Shown: piece by piece, positions 25,939-34,870 of the stretch
Numbering within the stretch: position 1 is the first letter of the stretch
How the letters are laid out: every line of letters starts with the position of its first letter
Assembly (NCBI GenBank): GCA_947499555.1
Contig: CANMOU010000005.1
Coordinates: 62,001-126,000 of the forward strand
Origin: an uncultured Roseovarius sp.
GTDB taxonomy: Bacteria > Pseudomonadota > Alphaproteobacteria > Rhodobacterales > Rhodobacteraceae
DNA: 64,000 nt
Reading direction: 5' to 3'
Program-made: the position numbers and the translations under genes
The notes under the pieces: generated by a model
The model's database searches: none
What the model saw: only the letters and a program-made list of their open reading frames with translations
Told to the model about the DNA's origin: nothing

Positions 25939-27900
25939 CTAAACCAAATCGCGCGCAACCTTCCAACCTTCAAGCACCGCTTCTTCGGCGGTACGCGCAG
26001 CAAGGCAATCGCCGATCTCACGGAGCGGTGTCTGGCCTGAGCCAAGCACGTCGATCAACCCGCGTCGGGGCTTGTAAGGCGCGCAGATTATCAAGGTATC
26101 AACACCCTCAACCTCAATCGGGGTCAGGGCGGTTGTGTGCTCGAAATAGACACTGTCACCTTCTGCACCGAAAAGGCGCGTGTAGGGCGTGACCTCGACC
26201 CCGGCCGCGAAAAGTCGTCCGGCGGCGGCGTCCCGCATGTAGGGCATCAGATGTGCGCCAGGTTGTGGTGCGTTCACAAAGAGCCGAACATGGCTGCCTT
26301 CGGCGGCCAGCTTTTCGGCAAGCCCCACCCCTATCCAGTCAGATCGCCCGTCAGCAATGACTACCGTTTTGCCAGGGTTTGCCGCACCGGTCAAAACATC
26401 CGCATCAGTGACAACATCACAGCCGGAGTCACCTTCGATATCCGGGAGTTCCGCCGTGGCACCTGTGGCCATGATCACGTGATCAGCCTCGGCTAACAGC
26501 GGATGATCAGGTGAAATTTCGGTGTTCAGGTGGATTTTCACCTGCGCGAGGCCAAGGGCATGTTCCAGATTAGTGATCAAACCGCCAAATTCCGCACGGT
26601 CCGGCAGAAGCTGTGCCAACAACGCCTGTCCACCCAGCCGGGGCCCGGCCTCGGCCAGAGTGACGTGATGTCCGACCTGAGCGGTTTCAACCGCCGCCTT
26701 CATCCCCGCCGGGCCACCGCCAACGACGAGAACGCGCGCCGGGCTGGAGGTACTGGGCGTGGCTCCAAGGTACTCACGGCCAGACGAAGGGTTCTGAATA
26801 CAGGAGATCGGCACGCCCAGAAAGAAATGTCCGATACAGGCCTGATTGCAGCCAATGCAGGCGCGGATATCCTCTGCGCGGCCGTCGTTCGCCTTGGCAG
26901 GCAGTTCCGGGTCACAAATCAGGGCGCGGGTCATCCCGCAGGCATCGGCCTTTCCGCTGGCAATAATCTTCTCTGCGGTTTGCGGCTGCACGATCCGTCC
27001 GGTCAGGATAACCGGCACATTCAGCTGCGCCTTGAATGGCGCACCAAATGGCGCGGAATAACCCTCGGCCTCGTTCATCGGGGCGACGATATGATAAGCG
27101 CCGCCGTGACTGGCCGAACTTCCGAGCGCAAGACTGACAAAATCGACCAGCCCGTCAGCTTCCAACGATTTACAGCAGGCCAGCGCCTCGTCCTGGGTCA
27201 GGCCAATATTGTCCAGATCACCCGCTGAGATGCGGATGCCAACGGCCGGGTCCGGACCGATCCGCTCGCGGATGGCCAGCAACACCTCGCGCAGAAACCG
27301 CATCCGGTTGTCAAAACTGCCGCCATATTCATCTGTGCGGTGGTTCGTGGTCTCACACAGAAACTGCGCGGCAAGATACTGGTAACACGCGACCACCTCG
27401 ACCCCGTCGAGACCTGCGCGCATCATACGCTCTGCCGTGTCGGCAAACCCCTGCACGATCTCGTTGATCATTGGTTTGTCGAGCGTGCGTGGCCGGTTCA
27501 GAAACCGCTCATTCGGGACATCAGAGGCGGACCATGTGACCGTCGCCGTACCGTCATCTGACCCGTGTATCTCACGGCCGGGATGCAACAGCTGGCCATA
27601 GACGATAGCGCCCTCGTCGTGCAGCGCATTAGCCAGCTTGCGTAACCCCGACACGCAAGCCTCATCATGGGCACGCAGGATTTGCGAGGTGTAACAGGCG
27701 GTTTCATGCACCGAGGCCACTTGCAGAACGATCAAGCCCGCGCCACCCGCAGCACGTGCGTGGTGATAGGCAATCATCCGGTCGCTCACCAAGCCGCCTT
27801 CCGTCATGGCCGTATCATGGCCGGTCGAGACGATCCGGTTGCGTACCTCTACTCGCCCGATCTTGAGCGGTGTAAACAGCGTCGGAAAGGCGTGGTTCAT
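25939..27900 (-). CDS. TMADH/2,4-dienoyl-CoA reductase-family iron-sulfur flavoprotein
   Basis: The 653-residue product has an FMN-binding TIM barrel (residues 1-340), a [4Fe-4S] motif at Cys348, Cys351, Cys355 and Cys367, and an FAD/NAD(P) module (VVGGGPAGMKAA, 392-403). This is the layout of trimethylamine dehydrogenase, dienoyl-CoA reductase and N-methylproline-type demethylases. Where TMADH has the active-site Tyr and His, this protein reads VVACYQYLAAQFL, so those residues are not conserved, and the FMN-linking Cys is also missing. The gene follows the MttB homologue by 16 bases, which favours an N-demethylase role. Its substrate is unproven. Confidence 0.85.
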   Translation of the reverse strand: MNHAFPTLFTPLKIGRVEVRNRIVSTGHDTAMTEGGLVSDRMIAYHHARAAGGAGLIVLQVASVHETACYTSQILRAHDEACVSGLRKLANALHDEGAIVYGQLLHPGREIHGSDDGTATVTWSASDVPNERFLNRPRTLDKPMINEIVQGFADTAERMMRAGLDGVEVVACYQYLAAQFLCETTNHRTDEYGGSFDNRMRFLREVLLAIRERIGPDPAVGIRISAGDLDNIGLTQDEALACCKSLEADGLVDFVSLALGSSASHGGAYHIVAPMNEAEGYSAPFGAPFKAQLNVPVILTGRIVQPQTAEKIIASGKADACGMTRALICDPELPAKANDGRAEDIRACIGCNQACIGHFFLGVPISCIQNPSSGREYLGATPSTSSPARVLVVGGGPAGMKAAVETAQVGHHVTLAEAGPRLGGQALLAQLLPDRAEFGGLITNLEHALGLAQVKIHLNTEISPDHPLLAEADHVIMATGATAELPDIEGDSGCDVVTDADVLTGAANPGKTVVIADGRSDWIGVGLAEKLAAEGSHVRLFVNAPQPGAHLMPYMRDAAAGRLFAAGVEVTPYTRLFGAEGDSVYFEHTTALTPIEVEGVDTLIICAPYKPRRGLIDVLGSGQTPLREIGDCLAARTAEEAVLEGWKVARDLV

Positions 27901-27916
27901 GCAGGCAAAACCCGTT

Positions 27917-29467
27917 TCAGGATCCCAGTTTCATTGTCTCGCGCGGCAGACGGATGGGCAGCATCTCGCGGATTTTGGCATCAAGTTCGTCACTTATATG
28001 CGCCGGATAATGATCGGTCAGAATTCTGTTGACCCGTTCCCGCGCCCGATCCACGATATCGGTGCTGCCGGCCTTTGACCACTCCTTCGGGCTCATCCTA
28101 TCCGCCAGATCTGGATACAGATATTCGGAATTCATCAATGCGATTGTCTGCTCGTCACCCAGATAGTGACGCGGACCATCGACACAGGTGCGGCGGATCG
28201 CCTCGATCGAGATCGTGTCCTCCGTCACCTCAATACCGCGGATGGTGCGGTTGATATTGCCCAGCATTTCGTTGTCGATCACCATGCTTTCGAAGCAACA
28301 GCCCAGAAGGCTGGCATGCATGCCGGCGGCTTCATAAATGATGTTGGCCCCCGAATGGGCTGCCAGCGACACGGTGTTCGCTTTCTCGAAGCCCGATTGT
28401 GCATCCGGCAGCTTCGAGTCGGCCATGCCCGCTGCCACACCGGTAGTCAGATCATAATAGCGGCCCATTTGTCCGAAGGCCGCACACAGCATCGCCTGCT
28501 CGCCCCCGCCAGAGCACATCGCCCCGCTGCGCAGATCCGCCAACAAAGGCCAGAAAGCAAAGATCGTCGGGTGGCCCTGTTTCAGCAGGTTGACATAGAC
28601 CAAGCCGGCCAGGTTCTCCGCCACTTCCTGAACCACTGCTCCTGCCAAGGCTGTCGGGCTTGATGCGCCTGCCATACCGGCTGCCGCTAGAATGACGGGC
28701 ATCCCCTCCTGAACAGCCACTTCCAGACATTCGCAGCTGTCTTCGCCGAACCTCAGCGGCGGGACCACGAATGTGTTCGAGATGGTCACGAACGGGCGCT
28801 CGCGCCACTTGTCCTCGCCGCCTGCAATGGCGTGCAGCATCGGCATCGCCTTGCGGATGTGATCGGGATGCATCCAGCTTGTGCCCACATGTTTCGTCGT
28901 GGAGGACACGATTGCATAGAGCGTGTTGATGTCCATCTCAAACGCGTCTTCAAGATCACGCGGCACGAGGATACGCTGGTAGAAATGGATGTGATCGAGC
29001 GTGTCCACCAGCCGGCCAATCTTGTAAAGATCATCCAGCTTCGTTTCTCGGTATTCCCGCGTGATCGGATCAACGATTTCCACCGCCGCCCCTGCCGTGC
29101 CGAAATAGACCTTGTCGCCTTTGGGATGGATATCGTGCTTCGGGTCCTGCCCGTAGAGCGTGAAATCACGATTGGCGTTGGCGATGGTGTCCTCGACCAA
29201 GGCGCGGGGGAAAAGCAGCCGCCCTTCATCAGTCAATGTGCCACCGGCGTTGACAACGAGATCAATGCAACTGGGCAACGCATCCGCCATGCCAATCGTT
29301 TCCAGCACGTCCAGGGCAGCCAGGTGAATCTTTTCCACCTCGGTATCTGTCAGTGCCTTGAAACGGCGACTTTCCATGCCGGGCTCTACAATCTTAACAA
29401 CTGGACGCGCGGTGGATTGACGGGCGCGTCGCCCTCCAGCTCTCGGTTTTCTCGCGATGTCGTTCAC
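27917..29467 (-). CDS. MttB-superfamily methyltransferase, non-pyrrolysine type
   Basis: I start at GTG 29467 (VNDIARK) because AAGGA lies seven bases upstream; 516 residues. A longer frame to 29683 lacks support. Family features include FKALTDTEVEKIHLAALDVLE, VYFGTAGAAVEIVD, GTSWMHPDHIRKAMPML, TFVVPPLRFGEDSCECL and AHSGANIIYEAAGMHASLLG. No in-frame amber codon interrupts the gene, so it is not a pyrrolysine enzyme. Characterised relatives demethylate glycine betaine, proline betaine or carnitine to a corrinoid protein. No corrinoid protein or reactivase gene is in view. It forms a two-gene operon with the TMADH-like gene. Confidence 0.88.
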   Translation of the reverse strand: MNDIARKPRAGGRRARQSTARPVVKIVEPGMESRRFKALTDTEVEKIHLAALDVLETIGMADALPSCIDLVVNAGGTLTDEGRLLFPRALVEDTIANANRDFTLYGQDPKHDIHPKGDKVYFGTAGAAVEIVDPITREYRETKLDDLYKIGRLVDTLDHIHFYQRILVPRDLEDAFEMDINTLYAIVSSTTKHVGTSWMHPDHIRKAMPMLHAIAGGEDKWRERPFVTISNTFVVPPLRFGEDSCECLEVAVQEGMPVILAAAGMAGASSPTALAGAVVQEVAENLAGLVYVNLLKQGHPTIFAFWPLLADLRSGAMCSGGGEQAMLCAAFGQMGRYYDLTTGVAAGMADSKLPDAQSGFEKANTVSLAAHSGANIIYEAAGMHASLLGCCFESMVIDNEMLGNINRTIRGIEVTEDTISIEAIRRTCVDGPRHYLGDEQTIALMNSEYLYPDLADRMSPKEWSKAGSTDIVDRARERVNRILTDHYPAHISDELDAKIREMLPIRLPRETMKLGS

Positions 29468-29724
29468 TGCGGTATCCTTTGATGGCGGCGATAATGCTTG
29501 TTGGGATCGCTTTGTGCTCAACCGCTCCCCAATCGAGCCCGGCAGGGGTGGCGCACGACGCCGTTTGTCGAAAACGGAGGTTGGCCACCTGCCGCCGGGT
29601 CCGACAGGAAGAAGTATAGGGTACATGATACGATCAGACTTCGCATAACAGGTAGTGATCGTTTTTGTGGGTTCCCTGACCAAATGTTTCCGGTGCGATA
29701 TGTGCTACATCGAACCACGTCAGA

Positions 29725-30627
29725 CTATCTTTTCCGTCGAAATTCCGGGCTTTGTCCGGCATCTGCCAGCAGCCAGTCGATCAGGGTCTTGGTGACAGCA
29801 GACACCGAGGCGATGCTGGGCCACGTCACCCAGAATGAGCTGCCGGTTGCAAACGGTTTCTCAAAGGGTCTGACCAGCGCACCAGATGCCAGTTCTTCCT
29901 GCAGCAGTGGCAATTGCCCAATCGCTACGCCCATGCCGGACTTTGCCCCCTGATAGGCGAGGATTGAGGACTGAAATTCATACGAGCGCATATTTTCGAT
30001 TTCGATGCCGGTCGCATCGGCCCAGTCCTTCCATCCGCTGCGTCTATACTTGGCGTGCAGGAGAATTGCATCGCTAGGCAGTGCGCCGTCAGCATCCGAG
30101 AGGTATTTGTCGCGATAGGCAGGAGAGCAGACAGCGTCGATCTGTTCGGGAAACAGCTCGCGCGCTCGGGCATGAGGCCATCTTCCTGTGCCCAGCTGAA
30201 TGGCCAGATCAAGATAGCCGCGCCGAAAATCAAGTGGTTCAACCTTGGTATCGAGGCGCAAATCGAAATCTGGCACGGCACCCATCAGGCGTGGCAGCCG
30301 AGGGACAAGCCAATGGTGGCTAAAGGTCGGATAGGCGCGCAGATTCACAGTCTGGCGCCGTTCCTTTTCCAGAAAATCACTGGAGACTCGTTCTATCTCT
30401 TGGAAAAGGGGCATAATCTGGCGGGACAAGGCCAGCCCGGCATCGGTCAGTTTCGTAGCGTTGACATCGCGTTCAAACAATTGCGTGTCGAGAAAGTCCT
30501 CAAGCACCGCAACCTGTCGGCTGACGGCCACCTGCGTTACACCCAACTCGCGGGCGGCCTCGGTAAAGGTGGCGTGGCGGGCCGCGACAGAGAAGGTGCG
30601 CATTGGATTGAGAGGTATGTTCGTCAC
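29725..30627 (-). CDS. LysR-family regulator, GcvA-like
   Basis: The product resembles GcvA-type LysR proteins: IPLNPMRTFSVAARHATFTE, the helix-turn-helix ELGVTQVAVSRQVAVLEDFL and a sensor domain with LRAYPTFSHHWLVPRLPRL. I prefer the GTG at 30627 (VTNIPLN), which gives 300 residues, the usual size. A GTG at 30693 would add 22 residues. It is upstream of mttB in the same direction and divergent from the PaaG-like operon at 30867, so it could control either. Confidence 0.9.
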   Translation of the reverse strand: MTNIPLNPMRTFSVAARHATFTEAARELGVTQVAVSRQVAVLEDFLDTQLFERDVNATKLTDAGLALSRQIMPLFQEIERVSSDFLEKERRQTVNLRAYPTFSHHWLVPRLPRLMGAVPDFDLRLDTKVEPLDFRRGYLDLAIQLGTGRWPHARARELFPEQIDAVCSPAYRDKYLSDADGALPSDAILLHAKYRRSGWKDWADATGIEIENMRSYEFQSSILAYQGAKSGMGVAIGQLPLLQEELASGALVRPFEKPFATGSSFWVTWPSIASVSAVTKTLIDWLLADAGQSPEFRRKR

Positions 30628-30866
30628 GTCCGGTGTTCGTTTCTTGGCGGGTAGGTGTCTCACCGATGCATAACAAATAGTTGTAGTCTTCACAAATCAA
30701 TTCCAGCCCTAGATAACTGACGACAATCGAATGGTACCATATGGGTTTCACAGCTCTATGCAGAGTACCATGACAACTGGTTATGATCGAAAAAGCGAAA
30801 GTTGCTTTCGTCGTTGTGGCCAGAATGGCAATGATGGACTGACCTTTCAGGTGGGTGATGGTGTAA

Positions 30867-31694
30867 ATGAACAGCCAGAAAAATCAGAGCACCGAAGCCG
30901 ATCTTGTGCAATCTGTGATCGAAGACAGCGTTGCGATAGTCACGCTCAATCAGCCCGATAAACGCAACGCGTTCTCGCCCGAGATGTTCGCTGATGTGAT
31001 GCAAGCGCTCGACGAGGCGGAGAATGATCCCGACTGTCGTGCATTGCTGCTCACAGGAACCGGCCCAGCGTTTTGTGCCGGACAGGACCTGACCCAGCGG
31101 GATCCCCGCAAAATTCCCTTCCCCCCCGATCTGTCGCGCACAGTTGATCAATACTACAACCCCCTCGTACGCCGCTTACGGGGTTTGAAGCGCCCCACAG
31201 TCTGTGCCGTCAACGGCGTTGCTGCGGGCGCGGGGATCGGTATTGCCCTTGCTTGCGATATCACGATCGCGGCGGACGAGGCTGATTTCGTGCTGGCCTT
31301 CTCGAAGATCGGTCTCATCCCCGATGCAGGAACCACATGGGCGTTGACCCGCCGTCTGGGCGAGGCCCGGGCGATGGCCCTGGCGATGACCGGGGCACGA
31401 ATAAGCGGGGCAAAGGCGGCTGAACTAGGTCTCATTTGGAATGCGGTTCCGAGCGATGCCCTGAGGGATGAGGCACTGAAACTGGTAACGAGTCTGGCGC
31501 GCGGGCCACAAGAGGCCTTGCTGTTAACGCGAGCAGCCATCCGAGCCGCTGGCGAGGGCACGCTAGACGCGCAGCTCGATTTTGAACGCGACCTTCAGGG
31601 TCAGGCGGGCCGCAATCCCGACTATGCCGAGGGCGTTCTGGCTTTTCTTGAAAAACGACGCCCAAAATTCGGCGCGGATCCAACAGAGGATTAA
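30867..31694 (+). CDS. Enoyl-CoA hydratase/isomerase, PaaG-like
   Basis: The 275-residue crotonase has oxyanion-hole segments FCAGQDLTQRD and AVNGVAAGAGIGIALACDI and the IGLIPDAGTTWALTRRLG stretch that is characteristic of PaaG-type enzymes. PaaG acts on ring-epoxide CoA esters and on 2,3-dehydroadipyl-CoA hydration or isomerisation. It opens a five-gene operon with a 3-oxoadipyl-CoA-thiolase-like gene four bases downstream, which suggests a dicarboxyl-CoA substrate. No other phenylacetate genes are present, so ring degradation is unlikely. Confidence 0.88.
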   Translation: MNSQKNQSTEADLVQSVIEDSVAIVTLNQPDKRNAFSPEMFADVMQALDEAENDPDCRALLLTGTGPAFCAGQDLTQRDPRKIPFPPDLSRTVDQYYNPLVRRLRGLKRPTVCAVNGVAAGAGIGIALACDITIAADEADFVLAFSKIGLIPDAGTTWALTRRLGEARAMALAMTGARISGAKAAELGLIWNAVPSDALRDEALKLVTSLARGPQEALLLTRAAIRAAGEGTLDAQLDFERDLQGQAGRNPDYAEGVLAFLEKRRPKFGADPTED

Positions 31695-31698
31695 TTTC

Positions 31699-32901
31699 AT
31701 GGCAGACGCCTTCATCTGCGACGGGTTGCGCACCGCCATTGGCCGCTATGGCGGGGGGCTCAGTTCAATGCGTCCGGATGATATGCTCGCCACTGTGATC
31801 CGGGCGGTGACCCAGCGAAACAAAGGTCTTGATCCCAGTGACATTGACGAGGTCATCGCGGGCTGTGCGAACCAGGCGGGCGAGGACAACCGCAATGTGG
31901 CACGCATGTCGTCGCTGTTGGCTGGTCTGCCTGACAAGGTCCCCGGTACGACGGTCAATCGGCTTTGTGGATCGGGGCTGGATGCCGTGGCCATCGCCGC
32001 GCGGGCCATCAAGTCCGGTGAGGCCGATATGATCATTGCCGGTGGGGTTGAAAGCATGAGCCGCGCGCCACTGGTGATGCCCAAGGCGGACACGGCATTT
32101 TCACGCAGGGCCGAGGTCTTTGATACGACGATTGGCTGGCGGTTCATCAACCCGCAGATGCACGCTGAGCATGGCACGGATTCCATGCCTGAAACGGCCG
32201 AGAACGTGGCCGAGGAATTTGGCATTTCACGGGTGGATCAGGACGCATTTGCGCACCGTTCTCAAACGCGGGCGGCCAATGCCATTGCGTCGGGGCGCAT
32301 GGCACAGGAAATCACGCCAATCCATATTCCGCAGCGAAAGGGTGATCCCGTCTTGGTTGATCAGGATGAGCATCCACGCCTGTCCACGCCAGAGAAGCTG
32401 GCCGCCTTGCCCGCACCTTTCCGCGCTGGCGGTTCTGTCACTGCGGGCAACGCCTCGGGCGTGAATGATGGTGCGGCGGCGCTTCTCGTCGCCTCCGCGG
32501 ATGCCATTGAGCGTTTCAACCTGACGCCCCGCGCGCGCATCATTGGGGCCGCCACCGCGGGCGTTGCTCCGCGCATCATGGGGTTTGGCCCGGCACCAGC
32601 CACTGAAAAGTTACTGGTGCGCAGCGGGTTCACCATGGGTGATCTAGACCATATCGAACTCAATGAGGCCTTTGCAGCCCAGGCGCTGGCCGTGACGCGA
32701 GCCTGGGGCTTGGCCGACGATGCGGATCATGTGAATCCGAACGGAGGTGCCATCGCTCTTGGCCATCCGCTGGGCATGTCTGGCACAAGACTGGCGCTAA
32801 CGGCCTCGATAGAACTCGGCGATTTTGGCCGCAAGAGGGCGCTCTGCACCATGTGCATTGGCGTGGGTCAGGGGATCGCGCTGATGATGGAGGCGGTCTG
32901 A
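31699..32901 (+). CDS. Acetyl-CoA acyltransferase, 3-oxoadipyl-CoA-thiolase-like
   Basis: ATG 31699 follows AGAGGA by eight bases; 400 residues. Catalytic residues are Cys90 (NRLCGSG), His356 (LGHPLGMSG) and Cys386 (CIGVGQG). The CANQAGEDNRNVARM segment, VPGTTVNRLCGSGLDAVA and TTIGWRFINPQM are typical of the PcaF/PaaJ group that cleaves 3-oxoadipyl-CoA to succinyl-CoA and acetyl-CoA. It starts four bases after the PaaG-like gene and ends one base before the next. The group assignment is fairly good; the true acyl chain is unknown. Confidence 0.92.
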   Translation: MADAFICDGLRTAIGRYGGGLSSMRPDDMLATVIRAVTQRNKGLDPSDIDEVIAGCANQAGEDNRNVARMSSLLAGLPDKVPGTTVNRLCGSGLDAVAIAARAIKSGEADMIIAGGVESMSRAPLVMPKADTAFSRRAEVFDTTIGWRFINPQMHAEHGTDSMPETAENVAEEFGISRVDQDAFAHRSQTRAANAIASGRMAQEITPIHIPQRKGDPVLVDQDEHPRLSTPEKLAALPAPFRAGGSVTAGNASGVNDGAAALLVASADAIERFNLTPRARIIGAATAGVAPRIMGFGPAPATEKLLVRSGFTMGDLDHIELNEAFAAQALAVTRAWGLADDADHVNPNGGAIALGHPLGMSGTRLALTASIELGDFGRKRALCTMCIGVGQGIALMMEAV

Positions 32902-32902
32902 G

Positions 32903-34870
32903 ATGCCACAAGACGCCGTCGTTACGCTTGAGGTCAGGGATGGTATCGGCTGGATTACCATCACCAATCCGCCAATCAATGCCCTATCCCGCGCAGTGCG
33001 GGCCGGTCTGGCGCAATGTGCGGCGGAGGTCGAGGCGCGGACAGATATCAAAGGTATCGTCCTGCGCGGGGCCGGGCGCTGTTTCGTTGCGGGCGCTGAC
33101 ATCACCGAACTGGGCAAGCCGCTGACCAAACCGTATTTACCCGACGTTCTCGCCTTGATTGCAGACAGTCGCGTGCCTTGGGTTGCAGCGCTTCATGGGT
33201 TCGTCTTGGGCGGCGGCTTGGAACTGGCGCTGGCTTGCCATGGCCGGGTCGCCGCTTATGGCACGACGCTGGGATGCCCCGAGGTGAATTTAGGCATCAT
33301 TCCCGGTGCCGGTGGCACAGTGCGTTTGCCCCGTTTGATACCGGTGGCTAAGGCGGTGCACATGATAGCTTCGGGCAAACCAATCGATGCGGATTCTGCT
33401 CTGTCGCTTGGGTTGATCGACAAGCTGGATCAAGACCCGGACACGGCCGCCGCCCATTTGCTCCAGAAATATCTGCACGGCGGGGCCCCGAACGATTTGT
33501 CCCTGCGTGATCCTGTTGATGTCCCGGTTGACGCATTCTGGGCGGAGCAGGACCAGGCATTGAAAAAACGCGCGCGTGGTCAGAATGCGCCGATTGAGGC
33601 GCTCCAGGCGGTTCGTGACGCCACTGCGATGCCGGGCCGTGATGCCTTGCAGGTCGAACGCAAGCGGTTTCTGCGACTTGTTGCGAGTGACGAGGCCGCT
33701 GCCCTGCGGCATGTTTTCTTCGCCGAGCGCCACGCGGGGGCAAGCCTTAAAACCGCTAAAGCGGACCCTGCCGATTTGACGAAAGTGGGCGTGATTGGCG
33801 GCGGCACGATGGGCGTGGGCATTGCGGCGGCGCTTCTGTTGGCGGGCAGTCGGGTGATCCTGATCGAGCAATCGCAGGATCAGGCCGATGTCGCGCGAAG
33901 CCGTATCGAAGAGGTCCTGAACAACAGCGCGAAGCGCGGCAAACTGGATGCGGCGGCGTTGGCAGCCGTGCAATCTGCCCTGACCGCAACGGATGACATG
34001 GATCGCCTGTCGGACACAAAACTGGTCATTGAGGCCGTGTTTGAGGATGCGCAGGTCAAAGCGGATGTGTTTGCCCGTTTGGATGCTGTTCTGCCAAGCG
34101 ATGCAATCCTCGCCAGCAATACCTCTTATCTCGATGTCGATGCGCTGGCCGCCACCACGCGCGATCCTAGCCGTGTCCTGGGTCTGCATTTCTTCTCGCC
34201 CGCCTATGTCATGAAATTGCTTGAAGTGGTGCAAGGTCAGCATTGCTCGGACCGCGCCCTTGCCACCGCGCGGGCTCTGACGCGGCATCTGGGTAAGACG
34301 GCCATTGTTTCGGGCGTCTGCGACGGGTTCATCGCCAATCGCATCATGGCGCAGTATCGCGCCGAGTGTGAACGGATGCTGGAGGACGGGGCCATGCCGT
34401 GGGAGGTGGACCGGGCCATGCGCAATTACGGCTATGCAATGGGCGTATTCGAGGTGCAGGATCTGGCCGGGCTGGACATCGCCTGGGCCATGCGCAAACG
34501 CCGGGCAGCAGACGCTGGTGGGCAGCCTGCGACAAAATCCATCGCTGACCGGCTCTGCGAGGCCGGGCGTTTTGGCCGCAAGACGGGGGCTGGATGGTAT
34601 GCCTACGGGGATGGCAACCAGCAGATCGACCCCTGGGTGGAGAAGGCCATCAAGGACCATCGCAAGGATAAGGGCCAGAAAGCGCACAGCTTTACCGAGG
34701 CGGAGATCATGCAGCGCATCTTATCCGCCATGCAGGATGAAGGCGCTAAGGTTCTCGAGGAAGGCATCGCCCAATCCGAAAGCGATATCGACGTGGCGAT
34801 GATCCTTGGCCATGGGTTTCCGCGCCACAGGGGTGGCCCGATGTTTGCTCGCCAAAAGGTGATCTCGTGA
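32903..34870 (+). CDS. Bifunctional enoyl-CoA hydratase/3-hydroxyacyl-CoA dehydrogenase (FadB/FadJ-like)
   Basis: The 655-residue protein joins an N-terminal crotonase domain (VLRGAGRCFVAGADITELGK; LGGGLELALACHGRVA, residues 1-190) to an NAD-binding hydroxyacyl-CoA dehydrogenase (KVGVIGGGTMGVGIAAALLL from about 294) and two C-terminal HADH domains. It hydrates an enoyl-CoA and oxidises the 3-hydroxy product, feeding the thiolase encoded just upstream. Its stop overlaps the AcnX start (GTGA), which ties the hydro-lyase to this beta-oxidation set. Confidence 0.93.
   Translation: MPQDAVVTLEVRDGIGWITITNPPINALSRAVRAGLAQCAAEVEARTDIKGIVLRGAGRCFVAGADITELGKPLTKPYLPDVLALIADSRVPWVAALHGFVLGGGLELALACHGRVAAYGTTLGCPEVNLGIIPGAGGTVRLPRLIPVAKAVHMIASGKPIDADSALSLGLIDKLDQDPDTAAAHLLQKYLHGGAPNDLSLRDPVDVPVDAFWAEQDQALKKRARGQNAPIEALQAVRDATAMPGRDALQVERKRFLRLVASDEAAALRHVFFAERHAGASLKTAKADPADLTKVGVIGGGTMGVGIAAALLLAGSRVILIEQSQDQADVARSRIEEVLNNSAKRGKLDAAALAAVQSALTATDDMDRLSDTKLVIEAVFEDAQVKADVFARLDAVLPSDAILASNTSYLDVDALAATTRDPSRVLGLHFFSPAYVMKLLEVVQGQHCSDRALATARALTRHLGKTAIVSGVCDGFIANRIMAQYRAECERMLEDGAMPWEVDRAMRNYGYAMGVFEVQDLAGLDIAWAMRKRRAADAGGQPATKSIADRLCEAGRFGRKTGAGWYAYGDGNQQIDPWVEKAIKDHRKDKGQKAHSFTEAEIMQRILSAMQDEGAKVLEEGIAQSESDIDVAMILGHGFPRHRGGPMFARQKVIS

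Noticed and set aside
27917-29467. Pyrrolysine-containing trimethylamine methyltransferase MttB
   Set aside because: The frame has no internal amber codon and no pyl genes are present, so it belongs to the non-pyrrolysine branch.
30867-32901. Phenylacetate degradation cluster (paa)
   Set aside because: PaaG- and PaaJ-like genes are present, but the ring oxygenase (paaABCDE), paaK and paaZ are absent.
33290-34687. 465-residue open frame on the minus strand
   Set aside because: It is a shadow of the FadB-like gene, with no recognisable domains and the composition expected from complementing a GC-rich gene.
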